The notes: generated by a model from the sequence alone, not told the origin. Positions 9,095-18,684 are shown, counted from the first letter of the stretch. The stretch is 64,000 bases of DNA from Pseudomonas helleri (GCF_009600315.1 NZ_WIWC01000010.1:1-64000); one strand, 5' to 3'. Made by a program: numbers and translations.

Positions 9095-11050
9095 TTACGC
9101 GACCTTCATGCCTTTATGGGTATCAATCAAGTGCTGCACCACACCCGGATCAGCCAAGGTGGAAATGTCTCCCAAACCGTCGTACTCACCGGTGGCAATT
9201 TTGCGCAAAATACGGCGCATGATTTTGCCCGAGCGGGTTTTTGGCAAGCCTGGCGCCCACTGAATAACATCCGGCGAAGCAATCGGGCCGATTTCCTTGC
9301 GCACCCAGTTTTTCAACTCAAGACGCAAGGCTTCGTTAGGCTCTTCGCCGCCGTTAAGAGTGACGTACACGTAGATACCCTGCCCTTTAATGTCGTGAGG
9401 GACACCGACAACAGCCGCCTCGGCCACTTTAGGGTGCGCCACCATCGCACTTTCGATTTCCGCCGTGCCCATACGGTGGCCGGATACGTTCAGCACGTCA
9501 TCCACACGACCTGTAATCCAGTAATAGCCATCTTCGTCCCGTCGGGCGCCATCACCAGTGAAATACATGCCGCGGAACGTCTTGAAGTAGGTGTCGACGA
9601 AGCGATCATGATCGCCATACAAGGTCCGCGCCTGACCCGGCCATGAATCCAGAATGACCAGATTGCCCTCCGCCGCACCTTCAATAAGATTGCCCAGATT
9701 ATCGACAAGCCCCGGCACTACACCGAAGAACGGTCGTGCCGCCGAACCTGGCTTGAGGGCATGCGCACCCGGCAGCGGGCTCATCATGCAAGCGCCAGTT
9801 TCGGTCTGCCACCATGTGTCCACAATCGGGCAGCGCTCTTTGCCTACCGTGGTGTAGTACCAGTTCCAGGCCTCGGGATTGATCGGTTCGCCCACTGATC
9901 CCAGCAAGCGCAAGCTGGAACCGTCAGCGTCTTTCACGGCGGCCTGACCTTCGGCCATCATCGCGCGAATGGCCGTTGGCGCGGTGTAGAGGATATTGAC
10001 CTTGTGCTTGTCGACGATTTTCGACACACGGGTGATGTCCGGATAGTTCGGCACGCCTTCAAACAGCAGCGTGGTCGCACCGTTGGCCAACGGCCCATAA
10101 ACAATATAGGTATGGCCGGTCACCCAGCCTACGTCGGCCGTACACCAATACACCTCGCCTGGACGGTAATCGAAAACGCGCTCGTGGGTCAGCGCCGCAT
10201 AGAGCAGATAGCCACCCGTGGTGTGCTGCACACCCTTGGGCTTGCCCGTGGAGCCCGAGGTATAAAGGATAAACAGCGCTTCTTCAGCGCCCATCTCTTT
10301 AGGGGCGCAATGCGTCGAAGCCACGGCCATCAGGTCGTGGTACCAGATGTCACGGTGCTTGTACCAGGCAATGTCACCACCGGTACGCTTGAACACGATG
10401 ATTTTCTGCACGCTTGAGGTATCAGGGTTGGTCAACGCCACATCAACGTTGGCTTTGAGCGCTGTACGCTTGCCGCCACGCACACCTTCGTCGGCGGTGA
10501 TTACCACTTTGGATTTGCAGTCAATGATCCGACCAGCCAATGCTTCTGGCGAGAAGCCACCGAAAACGACCGAATGAATGGCGCCGATGCGGGTACAAGC
10601 CAGCATCGCCACCACGGCTTCGGGCACCATCGGCATATAAATCGTCACCACGTCACCACGGTGCACATCCTGTCCGCGCAAGGCGTTGGCCAGTTTGCAC
10701 ACTTCTTCGTGCAGCTCACGGTAGGTGACGTTGCGTTGTTCGGAGGGATCGTCACCCTCCCAAATGATTGCGACTTGATCACCGCGCTCGGCAAGGTGGC
10801 GATCCAGACAGTTGTAGGAAACGTTGAGAGTGCCGTCCGCAAACCATTTGATATCGACATGATGGTCGTCAAAAGAGGTTTGCTTGACCGTCGTAAACGG
10901 TTTGATCCAGTCGAGACGCTTGGCTTGCTCGCGCCAGAACCCGTCGGGGTTGACGACCGATTGCTGATACATCGCCTTGTATGTCGCCTCGTCGGTCAGC
11001 GTATTGGCGGCAACGTCCGGGCGTACGGGGTACAGGGAAGCGGCACTCAT
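9095..11050 (-). CDS. acsA: Acetyl-CoA synthetase AcsA
   Basis: This 651-residue AMP-forming acetate-CoA ligase turns acetate, ATP and CoA into acetyl-CoA in the cytosol. Visible motifs are the P-loop [18 protein letters not shown] (about 265-282), the acetyl-adenylate region DTWWQTETG, the hinge region [10 protein letters not shown], and the C-terminal [11 protein letters not shown] with the lysine that is acetylated by Pat-type enzymes in the family. Length and sequence are typical. A GAGG Shine-Dalgarno lies 9 bases before the ATG. It is transcribed towards aotJ, as in P. aeruginosa, but ends in its own terminator. Confidence 0.96.
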   Translation of the reverse strand: MSAASLYPVRPDVAANTLTDEATYKAMYQQSVVNPDGFWREQAKRLDWIKPFTTVKQTSFDDHHVDIKWFADGTLNVSYNCLDRHLAERGDQVAIIWEGDDPSEQRNVTYRELHEEVCKLANALRGQDVHRGDVVTIYMPMVPEAVVAMLACTRIGAIHSVVFGGFSPEALAGRIIDCKSKVVITADEGVRGGKRTALKANVDVALTNPDTSSVQKIIVFKRTGGDIAWYKHRDIWYHDLMAVASTHCAPKEMGAEEALFILYTSGSTGKPKGVQHTTGGYLLYAALTHERVFDYRPGEVYWCTADVGWVTGHTYIVYGPLANGATTLLFEGVPNYPDITRVSKIVDKHKVNILYTAPTAIRAMMAEGQAAVKDADGSSLRLLGSVGEPINPEAWNWYYTTVGKERCPIVDTWWQTETGACMMSPLPGAHALKPGSAARPFFGVVPGLVDNLGNLIEGAAEGNLVILDSWPGQARTLYGDHDRFVDTYFKTFRGMYFTGDGARRDEDGYYWITGRVDDVLNVSGHRMGTAEIESAMVAHPKVAEAAVVGVPHDIKGQGIYVYVTLNGGEEPNEALRLELKNWVRKEIGPIASPDVIQWAPGLPKTRSGKIMRRILRKIATGEYDGLGDISTLADPGVVQHLIDTHKGMKVA

Positions 11051-11070
11051 GTCTCATACCTCAATATTTG

Positions 11071-11083
11071 TAGTTGTTGTTTT
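11071..11083 (-). promoter_or_regulatory. A-rich Hfq/Crc-type motif in the acsA leader
   Basis: On the minus strand the leader reads AAAACAACAACTA about 20-33 bases before the acsA start and includes the AANAANAA pattern bound by Hfq/Crc in Pseudomonas catabolite repression. A further A-rich stretch (AAAACAAAGG) precedes it. The location next to the ribosome binding site fits translational repression. The rest of the 11084-11465 interval holds no gene that I can support; it must contain the acsA promoter and that of the next small gene. Confidence 0.5.
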
Positions 11084-11465
11084 CCTTTGTTTTAGCCGGG
11101 CCGAGGCGCGACTTCCATTCGACGTTGGTAGTAAGAAACAGGTAGAAAATTCGTAGCTTTTGTAGCGACCGCTCAAGGACAGTGCTTACAGCCATATCAC
11201 GCTCATTGCGGGCCTTGAAAAACAGGTGGTGCAAACGGCTACCGGCCCTGATTGTTGCAAAATCTGTCAACAGTCTTTATCAAAAGCCCCTCTATATGCC
11301 CGTACGGCACAGGCATAAAATTCATCTCGCCAACCAAGGCACTGCGATTAACGCAAGTTACTGCCCCCACGAAGGTAAGTGTAATCGCTCTTCATGACTT
11401 AGTTTTACACGCAGCCTCACAAGGGCTGCGTGACCCTACTCGACCAAAATACAGGTATTGATCAA

Positions 11466-11729
11466 ATGAAAGCGTTGTTAGTTCTGGCCCTCAGCAGTGT
11501 GTGCTTTACCGCCATGGCTGATGAAGTGAACACTCAGGTCTCAAGCCAGCAACCCGCCGTTGAACACTATTCCTACTCCTCGGAACTGGACATCGCCAAA
11601 GTTATATCCATGAGCGAAATTCCGAATGTCTGTGAAGTTGTACCAGCACAAATGGTTTATGAAGATTCTCAGGGCATGAAACATACACTTGAATATCGCG
11701 TAATGGGTAATGGCTGCTCCAACGGCTAA
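11466..11729 (+). CDS. Small exported DUF2790-family protein
   Basis: The 87-residue protein has a clear signal peptide (MKALLVLALSSVCFTAMA, cleavage before DEVN). The C-terminal 45 residues (DIAKVISMSEIPNVCEVVPAQMVYEDSQG..LEYRVMGNGCSNG) match the DUF2790 pattern typical of Pseudomonas, with two cysteines that may form a disulfide. The function is not known. The start at 11466 is chosen because it begins the signal peptide; the frame is open from 11430. A second small exported protein follows 90 bp downstream. Confidence 0.85.
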   Translation: MKALLVLALSSVCFTAMADEVNTQVSSQQPAVEHYSYSSELDIAKVISMSEIPNVCEVVPAQMVYEDSQGMKHTLEYRVMGNGCSNG

Positions 11730-11818
11730 CACCACGCTTATCCACCGGGATTAATAGTTTTTATATAACTAATTCGGGCGAACTAATGATTAAGCGCCCC
11801 TTCTCAGGACATCGATAA

Positions 11819-12037
11819 ATGGATCGCTCACTGGTATTGGCCATTGGCATATCGGTATTGGCAAGTGTCGCTTTCGCGGCGCAAGGTTACGAAAGCTTAC
11901 AGCGCGTGACGACTTCAAACGTCGGTGTCGAGCACTCCCGCTCTGCCTTTTATGTTGAAGACGGTTACGACAGCACTCGCTCTGCCGTATTTGCAGAGGA
12001 TGGCTATGACCGCACGAATGGTCATCGGTTAAGCTGA
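11819..12037 (+). CDS. Small exported protein with tandem EDGYD repeats
   Basis: The 72-residue product has a hydrophobic signal sequence (LVLAIGISVLASVAFA, cleavage before AQGYES). Its C-terminal half is a 13-residue tandem repeat: RSAFYVEDGYDST is followed directly by RSAVFAEDGYDRT. The two DNA copies have diverged at synonymous and other sites, so this is an old duplication under protein-level constraint. I know similar small unnamed proteins from other pseudomonads but no function. The repeats are acidic and aromatic; metal or surface binding would be speculation. A GC-rich hairpin follows. Confidence 0.65.
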   Translation: MDRSLVLAIGISVLASVAFAAQGYESLQRVTTSNVGVEHSRSAFYVEDGYDSTRSAVFAEDGYDRTNGHRLS

Positions 12038-12054
12038 TACCGCATCGACTTAAC

Positions 12055-12072
12055 GCCCGGTTTCGGCCGGGC
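12055..12072 (+). terminator. GC hairpin after the small exported protein
   Basis: GCCCGG and CCGGGC pair around a 6-base loop 17 bp after the stop codon. The following sequence (TTAGTCTGTCCTG) is only weakly T-rich, so termination is likely but not certain. Confidence 0.5.
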
Positions 12073-12528
12073 TTAGTCTGTCCTGATGTAAAACTCGCTC
12101 CTCCCTGCGCACGCCCCTTGCGCCGCCTTCCTCACGCCCTGAAACTTTCTGCAGACCAAACCTCGCCAAGTACCGGCCCAGCCGAAGCCCAGCTCAAAAT
12201 TAGGGCATTTCGTCGCATCGCCGCAAAAAAAACTGGCTGAAATACCCCGTACAAAACCCGTATACTGGCGCCTTCCGAAGGGGCAGCAATATCCCTTGAT
12301 CGGGTTGTAAGCAACGCGCGTCCGGCCTTGTGGGCCGAGGTGAGATGCAACACACATAGCATCCCCTTAGCGACAGCGGGACAGCCCCCCGAATATATTC
12401 ATGTTTTTGCGTGCGTATATCGCTACTGCAGCAACATTTCTTAGATCCAAGTGGCCTATGGCCGTGTGACAACCAAACATTCAGTGTTACCACACGGGCG
12501 CAGGCCCTCACGCAGGAGACGACACGTC
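12073..12528 (+). other. Long leader/intergenic region of nrdB
   Basis: This stretch of 456 bp has no supported gene. It contains an extended -10-like TATACT near 12259, a palindrome GAATATATTC at 12391-12400, and near the start codon CCGTGTG (12462-12468) pairing with CACACGG (12491-12497), which could form a hairpin. I did not find a convincing pair of NrdR boxes. The reverse-strand frames here are arginine- and cysteine-rich and look non-coding. Confidence 0.45.
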
Positions 12529-13776
12529 ATGCTGAGCTGGGACGAATTCGACAAAGAAGACGGCGAAGTCGCCGCAAAAGGCGCCAACGCTGGCCATGCT
12601 ACTGAAGCCAACATGGACCGTCTGGACACCGCGGGTGGCGTTGCGGCTCAGGAAGCCCGCGCAGTCACTGCCAACGACTCCGAAGCGATCAAGCGTGCCA
12701 AGGCCGCACTGGACAATCTCGACGTCGCCGAAGGTCTGGCTGAACTCGAAGGCGCCAGCGCCCGTGTAGCCGTTGACGAAAAGATGATGATCAACTGCCG
12801 CGCCGACCTGAACCAACTCGTACCGTTCAAGTACGACTGGGCCTGGCAGAAGTATCTGGATGGTTGTGCCAACCACTGGATGCCGCAAGAAGTCAACATG
12901 ACCGCCGACATCGCCCTCTGGAAAAACCCGGAAGGCCTGACCGACGACGAACGCCGCATCGTCATGCGTAACCTGGGCTTCTTCTCGACAGCCGACTCCC
13001 TGGTTGCCAACAACCTGGTGCTGGCAGTGTACCGCCTGATCACCAACCCGGAATGCCGCCAGTACATCCTGCGCCAGGCATTCGAAGAGGCGATTCACAC
13101 CCACGCTTACCAGTACTGCATCGAATCGCTGGCCATGGATGAAGGCGAGATCTTCAACATGTACCACGAGATTCCATCAGTCGCTAAAAAGGCGACCTGG
13201 GGCCTGAAGTACACGCGCTCGATCTCCGATCCGAAGTTCGAAACCGGCACCGTTGAGACCGACAAAGAGTTGCTACGCAACCTGATCGCTTACTACTGCG
13301 TTCTGGAAGGCATCTTCTTCTACTGCGGTTTCACCCAGATCCTTTCCATGGGTCGTCGCAACAAGATGACCGGCGTTGCAGAACAGTTCCAGTACATTCT
13401 GCGCGACGAATCCATGCACCTGAACTTCGGCATCGACGTGATCAACCAGATCAAAATTGAAAACCCGCACCTGTGGGACGCTGAAATGAAGGAAGAAGCT
13501 TCGCAGATGATCCTGCAAGGCACTCAGCTGGAAATCGAATACGCACGTGACACCATGCCACGCGGTGTATTGGGCATGAACGCTGCGATGATGGAGGACT
13601 ACCTCAAGTTCATCGCTAACCGCCGCCTGTCGCAAATCGGCCTGAAAGAAGAGTATCCAGGCACCACTAACCCATTCCCATGGATGAGCGAAATCATGGA
13701 CTTGAAGAAAGAGAAAAACTTCTTCGAGACACGGGTTATCGAGTACCAGACTGGCGGCGCGCTGAGCTGGGATTGA
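12529..13776 (+). CDS. nrdB: Class Ia ribonucleotide reductase beta subunit NrdB
   Basis: The 415-residue subunit carries the diiron-tyrosyl radical cofactor that starts reduction of ribonucleoside diphosphates to deoxyribonucleotides, in complex with NrdA. Ligand-bearing segments are visible: [24 protein letters not shown] and RDESMHLNF. An N-terminal extension of about 90 residues precedes the core, as in other Pseudomonas NrdB proteins. The ATG at 12529 ([13 protein letters not shown]) has an AGGAGA Shine-Dalgarno. The frame is open from 12451 but that part is not conserved. nrdA is not adjacent here, because the upstream neighbours are two small exported proteins. A strong terminator follows, so nrdB is probably monocistronic. 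Confidence 0.96.
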   Translation: MLSWDEFDKEDGEVAAKGANAGHATEANMDRLDTAGGVAAQEARAVTANDSEAIKRAKAALDNLDVAEGLAELEGASARVAVDEKMMINCRADLNQLVPFKYDWAWQKYLDGCANHWMPQEVNMTADIALWKNPEGLTDDERRIVMRNLGFFSTADSLVANNLVLAVYRLITNPECRQYILRQAFEEAIHTHAYQYCIESLAMDEGEIFNMYHEIPSVAKKATWGLKYTRSISDPKFETGTVETDKELLRNLIAYYCVLEGIFFYCGFTQILSMGRRNKMTGVAEQFQYILRDESMHLNFGIDVINQIKIENPHLWDAEMKEEASQMILQGTQLEIEYARDTMPRGVLGMNAAMMEDYLKFIANRRLSQIGLKEEYPGTTNPFPWMSEIMDLKKEKNFFETRVIEYQTGGALSWD

Positions 13777-13803
13777 TCCCTGACTCACTTGTTCGCCAAC
13801 GTT

Positions 13804-13835
13804 AAAAAGGGCTGCCTCAGGGCAGCCCTTTTTAT
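13804..13835 (+). terminator. Rho-independent terminator of nrdB
   Basis: GGGCTGCC, loop TCAG, GGCAGCCC, then TTTTTATT, flanked on the other side by AAAAA, so it could work in both directions. It lies about 30 bp after the nrdB stop. Confidence 0.9.
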
Positions 13836-13973
13836 TGGACACGTTCTATCGAAAACATTAATCGAAAAAATCGACCATTACCGGGACGGTACTCGCCTTG
13901 AACCGGGGACCACGGGCAAAGATTCTCCCTCGGCATTGATCAGAAAAATGAGTTTGATGGCCGCAAAAAACAA

Positions 13974-13989
13974 CTGTATAAAAACACAG
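13974..13989 (+). promoter_or_regulatory. LexA (SOS) box
   Basis: CTGT-ATAAAAAC-ACAG fits the CTGT-N8-ACAG LexA consensus exactly and has the usual A/T-rich core. It sits 37-52 bp before the ATG of the HTH gene at 14027 and probably overlaps its promoter. Confidence 0.75.
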
Positions 13990-14026
13990 TATGTTTTCTA
14001 GCATCGACTCAGCCCGGAGAATCCCC

Positions 14027-14344
14027 ATGCCCAACTCAGCCATGCGCAGCACATTTGAGCGCATCATCATTAATCAATTTACTGCCCTGCACTGCGCGCA
14101 AGCCCGTGAAATGCTCGGCTGGACCTTCGAGCAACTGAGTCAGCACTCAAAGGTTTCAGTACCTGCCATCCAACGCTTTGAAGCTGGAGAAGCCATACGC
14201 GATGTCACGCGTCTGGCGTTGGCATACAGCCTGGAAGCACAAGGTCTGGTCTTCTTTCCAGGGTTCGCACCTGGCCGGGGCGGCAATATCCGGGGTACGA
14301 CCCCAGACCCGATTGGCCGCGAAGACTTCGCCCTCATTGAGTAA
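14027..14344 (+). CDS. Small XRE-type helix-turn-helix protein, probably SOS-controlled
   Basis: The 105-residue protein has a single lambda-repressor-like HTH at about residues 25-75 (ALHCAQAREMLGWTFEQLSQHSKVSVPAIQRFEAGEAIRDVTRLALAYSLEAQG, with the usual R-FE-G end). A conserved tail of about 35 residues (GLVFFPGFAPGRGGNIRGT) follows and is not part of the HTH. The ATG at 14027 is chosen because GGAGA lies 8 bases upstream; an ATG at 13991 directly abuts the LexA box. No catalytic or peptidase domain is present, so it is not itself a LexA/CI-type self-cleaving repressor. The target is unknown. Confidence 0.8.
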   Translation: MPNSAMRSTFERIIINQFTALHCAQAREMLGWTFEQLSQHSKVSVPAIQRFEAGEAIRDVTRLALAYSLEAQGLVFFPGFAPGRGGNIRGTTPDPIGREDFALIE

Positions 14345-14370
14345 TGCCCCCCCAATACTGAACACTGCTG

Positions 14371-15333
14371 CTACTTGACCAAGGGGACTGCCTGGGCTTG
14401 TGAATCAAGCCACCAGGCACGCCCCTTGTGCGGCTGTAACAGATTGAATGCCTCGCCCATTGATGGCGTTGTTATGAGCACATTGCGCTGCTCTGCCAAC
14501 GCCACAATACGATCAAATGGCTCATGCCAGGCATGGAAAGCCAAATCAAAGGTGCCGTTATGAATCGGCAACAACCAGCGGCCTTTAAGATCAATATGGG
14601 CCTGCAAGCTTTGCTCAGGCTGCATGTGTACGTCTGGCCAATCGAGGTTGTAGGCACCCGTTTCAATCAAGGTCAAATCAAAGGGCCCAAAACGTTCGCC
14701 TATTTGTTTGAAACCGTCGAAATAACCTGAATCCCCGCTGAAAAAGATTCGCACGTCATTGATGACTATTACCCAGGACACCCACAACGTCTGATTGTGG
14801 TCAGACAGCCCTCGCCCCGAAAAATGCTGGCTCGGCGTCGCGATAAAGCGAATACCCTCGAGCTGCGTCTCCTGCCACCAGTTCAATTGCTGAATTTTTT
14901 CACTCGCAACCCCCCATTTCGCGAGCAGGTCGTCCACACCCAGCGGCGTTAGAAAATGTCGGGTTTTGCCCGCTAACGTCAACACTGTTTTTTGATCGAG
15001 ATGGTCGTAGTGGTTGTGGGAAAGAATCACGGCATGCAACGGCGGCAGTTCATCCAGACTGATAGGCGGCGCATGAAATCGCTTGGGACCTGCCCACTGA
15101 AAAGGTGAGGCACGCTCCGCGTATACCGGGTCGGTCAGCCAGAATTTGCCATTGAATTTGAGCAACAGTGTTGAATGGCCAAGACGATAAACACTGTAGT
15201 CCGCAGCCGCTTCAAGTTCTGGTCGGGTTATCGGCCTGACAGGAATAGCCTCAGCTGGCCGTGTATTTGCGGGCTTATGAAACAGCAACTTCCAAAAGAT
15301 CACCAAGGTCTTGAAGAGACTAAAAACAGGCAT
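14371..15333 (-). CDS. MBL-fold metallo-hydrolase (NAPE-PLD/UlaG-like)
   Basis: This 320-residue protein of the metallo-beta-lactamase superfamily has the zinc-binding motif SHNHYDHLD (HxHxDH) about one third in, with further ligands in the FFSGDSGYFDGF and PIHNGTFDLAFHAWHEP regions. It resembles the N-acyl-phosphatidylethanolamine phospholipase D-like branch (LGHSTLLLKFNGKFWLTDPVYAERASPF). The N-terminus MPVFSLFKTLVIFWKLLF is hydrophobic, so membrane attachment is possible. The true substrate cannot be named. The frame is open to 15411; the start at 15333 is favoured because it begins the hydrophobic segment, but its ribosome binding site is weak. Confidence 0.8.
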   Translation of the reverse strand: MPVFSLFKTLVIFWKLLFHKPANTRPAEAIPVRPITRPELEAAADYSVYRLGHSTLLLKFNGKFWLTDPVYAERASPFQWAGPKRFHAPPISLDELPPLHAVILSHNHYDHLDQKTVLTLAGKTRHFLTPLGVDDLLAKWGVASEKIQQLNWWQETQLEGIRFIATPSQHFSGRGLSDHNQTLWVSWVIVINDVRIFFSGDSGYFDGFKQIGERFGPFDLTLIETGAYNLDWPDVHMQPEQSLQAHIDLKGRWLLPIHNGTFDLAFHAWHEPFDRIVALAEQRNVLITTPSMGEAFNLLQPHKGRAWWLDSQAQAVPLVK

Positions 15334-15559
15334 GACTCGCTCATTTTGATAGCGCCCTTGATGCTTCCTTGCAGGCTTGAGGCCTTCATGATCAGATGCA
15401 CTAAATGGCATATGGCTACTACCCCTCGACGGAAAAAAATAATTGCACTTGCTTTTAACACCCGGGAACGTCGATTGTGCTTTGGTTCCTCCGGGCTAAT
15501 GCAAAATGCCGTTACAGCAATAGCCAGGCTTTGGGCCTAAACATATTGCGCAGATAGCT

Positions 15560-16620
15560 ATGGATAATCAAAGAGGCAAAGGCTTGTCGTTCGCCCGGCG
15601 GATCTATGCGCCCCGGGCCATTGGTTCGGGGTTTGGTGGACTCGCTTTAGTCGCCTTTCTCTATCCACTCAACATACCGAACTGGGTGTGGATGCTACTG
15701 CTGGCCAATGCGCTTGTATGGCCACATCTGGCCTTTCAGCTGTCATCACGATCGGCCTATCCGTATAGAGCTGAGCGGCTAAATATTTTAATCGACTCGC
15801 TGGGCGGAGGATTTTGGGCAGCCAGCATTCAGTTCAACCCCCTTCTGACCGTCATCATCGTTTCAATGATGATGATGCATAACGTCGCCGCAGGAGGCCC
15901 CAAACTGCTGTTGCGCGGAGCATCGGCGCTCTGATTTCCTGTCTTGTCTTGGGTATCGCGTTCAACCCCCATACCTCAAACCTTCAAGTCTTTGCCTGCT
16001 TGCCTGTATTGATCCTTTACCCTTTATCAGTCGGCATGGTCAGTTACGGGCTGGCAATCAAACTGGCCGAGCACAAAAGCACACTCAGAGCACTGAGCCG
16101 CACTGACAGCCTGACAGGGCTGCTCAATCACGGTTCATGGAAAGACCTATTGCAACTGATATTCCAAAAGTGTCAGCAGAACCAAGCCACAGCCACCCTC
16201 GCGCTGATTGATGTCGACCACTTCAAACGCATCAATGACACCTTCGGGCATCTGGTGGGGGACGCCGTGCTGCGCCAGCTAAGCAAGGAGCTTCAGCAAA
16301 ACCTGCGCGCCGAGGACTTGGCCGGGCGCTACGGCGGAGACGAGTTTTGCGTCATTTTACCCAGCCGCTCACTGCACCAGGCCAAGGAAATCATGGAGCG
16401 CATGACTCAAGTGTGTGGTGAATTCAGGCACGCTGATGAGCCCGATCTACGCGTTAGCTTGAGCGTGGGACTGGCGTCCTACAGAGCTGAGTACGAAGAT
16501 GCTTCTGCATGGCTCAATGAAGCCGACAAAGCGTTATACATTGCGAAAAAAACAGGCCGCAACAAGATCAGCATGGGAGCCGCTGATCTGCTGTTGGAGA
16601 CGGTCCCCGGCAAGCGTTAA
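15560..16620 (+). pseudogene. MASE2-GGDEF diguanylate cyclase, frameshifted
   Basis: Two adjacent frames form one gene. 15560-15934 encodes a MASE2-type membrane sensor start (FARRIYAPRAIGSGFGGLALVAFLYPLN) with several hydrophobic segments, and ends at TGA 15932-15934. The frame from about 15919 to 16620 continues the membrane part (SIGALISCLVLGIAF) and carries a complete GGDEF domain: DSLTGLLNHGSW, DVDHFKRINDTFGH, RYGGDEFCVI. It also retains an intact product-inhibition I-site (RAED five residues before GGDEF). MASE2-GGDEF proteins (AdrA/DgcC type) make cyclic di-GMP. A one-base shift near 15915-15930 separates the halves. Whether the C-terminal part alone is made from the TTG at 15949 is unclear. 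Confidence 0.75.
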
Positions 16621-16631
16621 AGCAGGGCACG

Positions 16632-16973
16632 CTAAGCCCTGCCGGCATTGCTCTGCACGCAGCGACGCACCGCTGAAATCTCGGGCACATCCTGACGCTG
16701 CATATAAACCCGCAGGGGTTCAGTGATGTTCAGACGGTCGTCGACATGTTGATCCAGTAATAACTGAATCAACTCGCGCTTGAGGGTCATGGTGTCTGAT
16801 TCGCCGGGCTGCCAGACAAACTCGTGGGTGGGCGTAATGCTGTCATCTGCCACGTCCATTCCGAAAGAATCTTCGCTAAAGCGGACAATGTGCCGCGCTG
16901 TCTTACGATTGAAACCAACAAAGCCGTTAAGTAGATCCGCGGCCTGGCAGATTAATTGTGAAGTGATGCGCAT
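16632..16973 (-). CDS. Conserved hypothetical protein
   Basis: The 113-residue soluble protein (MRITSQLICQAADLLNGFV..) has no signal peptide or membrane segment. It resembles an unnamed protein that I recall as conserved in pseudomonads (NRKTARHIVRFSEDSFGMDVADDSI). The ATG at 16973 has a TGAGG Shine-Dalgarno; an upstream in-frame ATG at 17027 gives a non-conserved extension. It is convergent with the diguanylate cyclase remnant, 11 bp apart. No function can be given. Confidence 0.7.
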   Translation of the reverse strand: MRITSQLICQAADLLNGFVGFNRKTARHIVRFSEDSFGMDVADDSITPTHEFVWQPGESDTMTLKRELIQLLLDQHVDDRLNITEPLRVYMQRQDVPEISAVRRCVQSNAGRA

Positions 16974-17109
16974 GGTAAACCTCAATGACAAGCCCTGAGG
17001 GCAATAGGGTCGATGGTTTACACACAAGACATGCTTCGCCTCCCTCTGCCGGGGACGCTGAAGGGTTCAAGACTACTGCACAACTTTTCTAAAACCAAGG
17101 ATCTCGCCA

Positions 17110-18209
17110 ATGCCGGTCACTGTTGCCAGACGCACCCTGCTGCCAAGTTTGTTACTCGCCATGGTTGGCGCACACGCGGCCCCTGAGCCCATCACGCCGC
17201 CAGCACAGATCGCAAGCAGGTATGCAATTGCACACCCCGCCGTTATCGCCCATCGCGGTGCATCGTACGATGCACCCGAATCAACAGCAGCGGCCTATAA
17301 ACTCGCCCGGGATCTGGGCGCAGACTATCTGGAAATGGACCTGCAACGCAGTCAGGACGGTGTGCTTATTGCCCTCCACGACAACAGCCTGTTGCGTACC
17401 ACCGATGTGGCCAATAAATTCCCGGAACGCAAAAACCAACCAGCCAGTGCATTCACTCTGGCCGAACTTAAAACACTGGATTCCGGCAGTTGGTTCAACA
17501 AGGCCTACCCGGATCGCGCACGCCCTTCGTACGTTGGCCTGCCCATACTGACGCTGGACGAAATAATCGATATTGCTCAAAGCAATCCGCGCCACACGCC
17601 CGGCTTATACATTGAAACCAAAGAGCCGCAACTATTCCCCGGGATAGAGCACGATCTGAAGCGCACACTGACGCAACGCGGCTGGTTGCCTTCTCAACCT
17701 GATCGCCAGGGGCGGGTCATCCTGCAAACCTTCGACAAAAATAGTCTTCAGCTGCTACAAAAAGAGATGCCTGACACACCCAAGGTATTGCTTCTTTGGG
17801 TGGGCGCAGGCGGGATGACACCTGACAAGAGCGTCAGCTTCGCGCAATCCGGTAAGAAGGATAAAGCAGCCTACTACGCCACACTGCACCCCAATGATAA
17901 AACCGAGTTCACACAATGGCTCGATTTTGCCAAGCTCAACGGTGCTATCGGTATAGGCCCATCTGCCCTCTGACCCACGGGGGCGATCAGAGTTATTCCG
18001 ACCTGATTCAACCCTGGATGAACACAGAAGCCCATGAAAGAGGCTTGCTGGTGCACGCTTACACCCTCGATGAGCCCGTGGATTTCAATAAGGCGATGGC
18101 TGCAGGCGTAGATGGCATATTCACCAACCGCACCCGCGAACTGCTCAACTATTATCAGCGCCCGAGTCCCCACACCGTTAAGCAGGTTCTGCAGCAAAAC
18201 GGCTATTAA
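17110..18209 (+). pseudogene. glpQ: Periplasmic glycerophosphodiester phosphodiesterase GlpQ, frameshifted
   Basis: 17110-17973 encodes a signal peptide (LLPSLLLAMVGAHA) and most of a GDPD TIM barrel: IAHRGASYDAPESTAAAY with the catalytic HR, and LEMDLQRSQDGVLIALHD with the acidic metal ligands. The frame ends at TGA 17971-17973. The missing C-terminal strand set, HGGDQSYSDLIQPWMNTEAH to GVDGIFTNRTREL, continues in another frame to 18209. The sequence at the junction is GCCCTCTGACC; removal of one CT dinucleotide would give ..PSALTHGGDQ.. and an uninterrupted protein of about 365 residues. A functional enzyme would cleave glycerophosphodiesters to glycerol-3-phosphate. The truncated product lacks part of the barrel and is probably inactive. 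Confidence 0.82.
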
Positions 18210-18362
18210 TCAGGCAGAGCATCCGGGCCAAACCTTGAACTGCGTATGTACTCACCCTCAGCCCCTCTTGAAAGTTAAAGACCAAGGCTCAAAATTAAGG
18301 ATGAATTAAGTTGCGAGGGTTAACCTGAGCCCACTTAAACAACTCACCCAAGAGGGTCAAAC

Positions 18363-18668
18363 ATGAAAGCACTTAATGTATTGTTCGCCGCAATGACGTT
18401 GACACTGGCAGCAGGCGCTGCCCAAGCCGATGTGCGCCCTGACCATATTCCAGACTTGCTCAAATCGGGACAAATCAAACCCTTTGAGCAACTCAATAAA
18501 ATTGCTATTGAGCAACACCCCGGTGCAACCATCACCGATACCGAGTTGGACAAAAAGCTGGGCAAACTGGTCTATGAAGTTGAACTGCGCGACAGCAAAA
18601 ACATCGAGTGGGATGTGAAAATCGACGCAGCGACTGGCGAAGTTCTGGAAAACAAACAAGACACTTGA
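18363..18668 (+). CDS. Exported PepSY-domain protein
   Basis: The 101-residue protein has a signal peptide (MKALNVLFAAMTLTLAAGAAQA, cleaved before DVRPD) and one PepSY domain (residues 35-98: IKPFEQLNKIAIEQHPGATITDTELDKKLGKLVYEVEL, ending IDAATGEVLENKQDT). PepSY domains occur in periplasmic peptidase-inhibitor-like and signalling-related proteins; the specific role is unknown. A strong AAGAGGG Shine-Dalgarno precedes the ATG and a terminator follows 16 bp after the stop, so it is its own transcription unit. Confidence 0.88.
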   Translation: MKALNVLFAAMTLTLAAGAAQADVRPDHIPDLLKSGQIKPFEQLNKIAIEQHPGATITDTELDKKLGKLVYEVELRDSKNIEWDVKIDAATGEVLENKQDT

Positions 18669-18684
18669 ATTCCATCGGTAACCG

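Noticed and set aside
8823..9263. Possible 146-codon gene between aotJ and acsA
   Set aside because: It runs through the acsA terminator and into acsA on the other strand; no family similarity.
12073..12528. Riboswitch or NrdR box pair upstream of nrdB
   Set aside because: Only single palindromes were seen; no known riboswitch core or paired NrdR consensus could be recognised.
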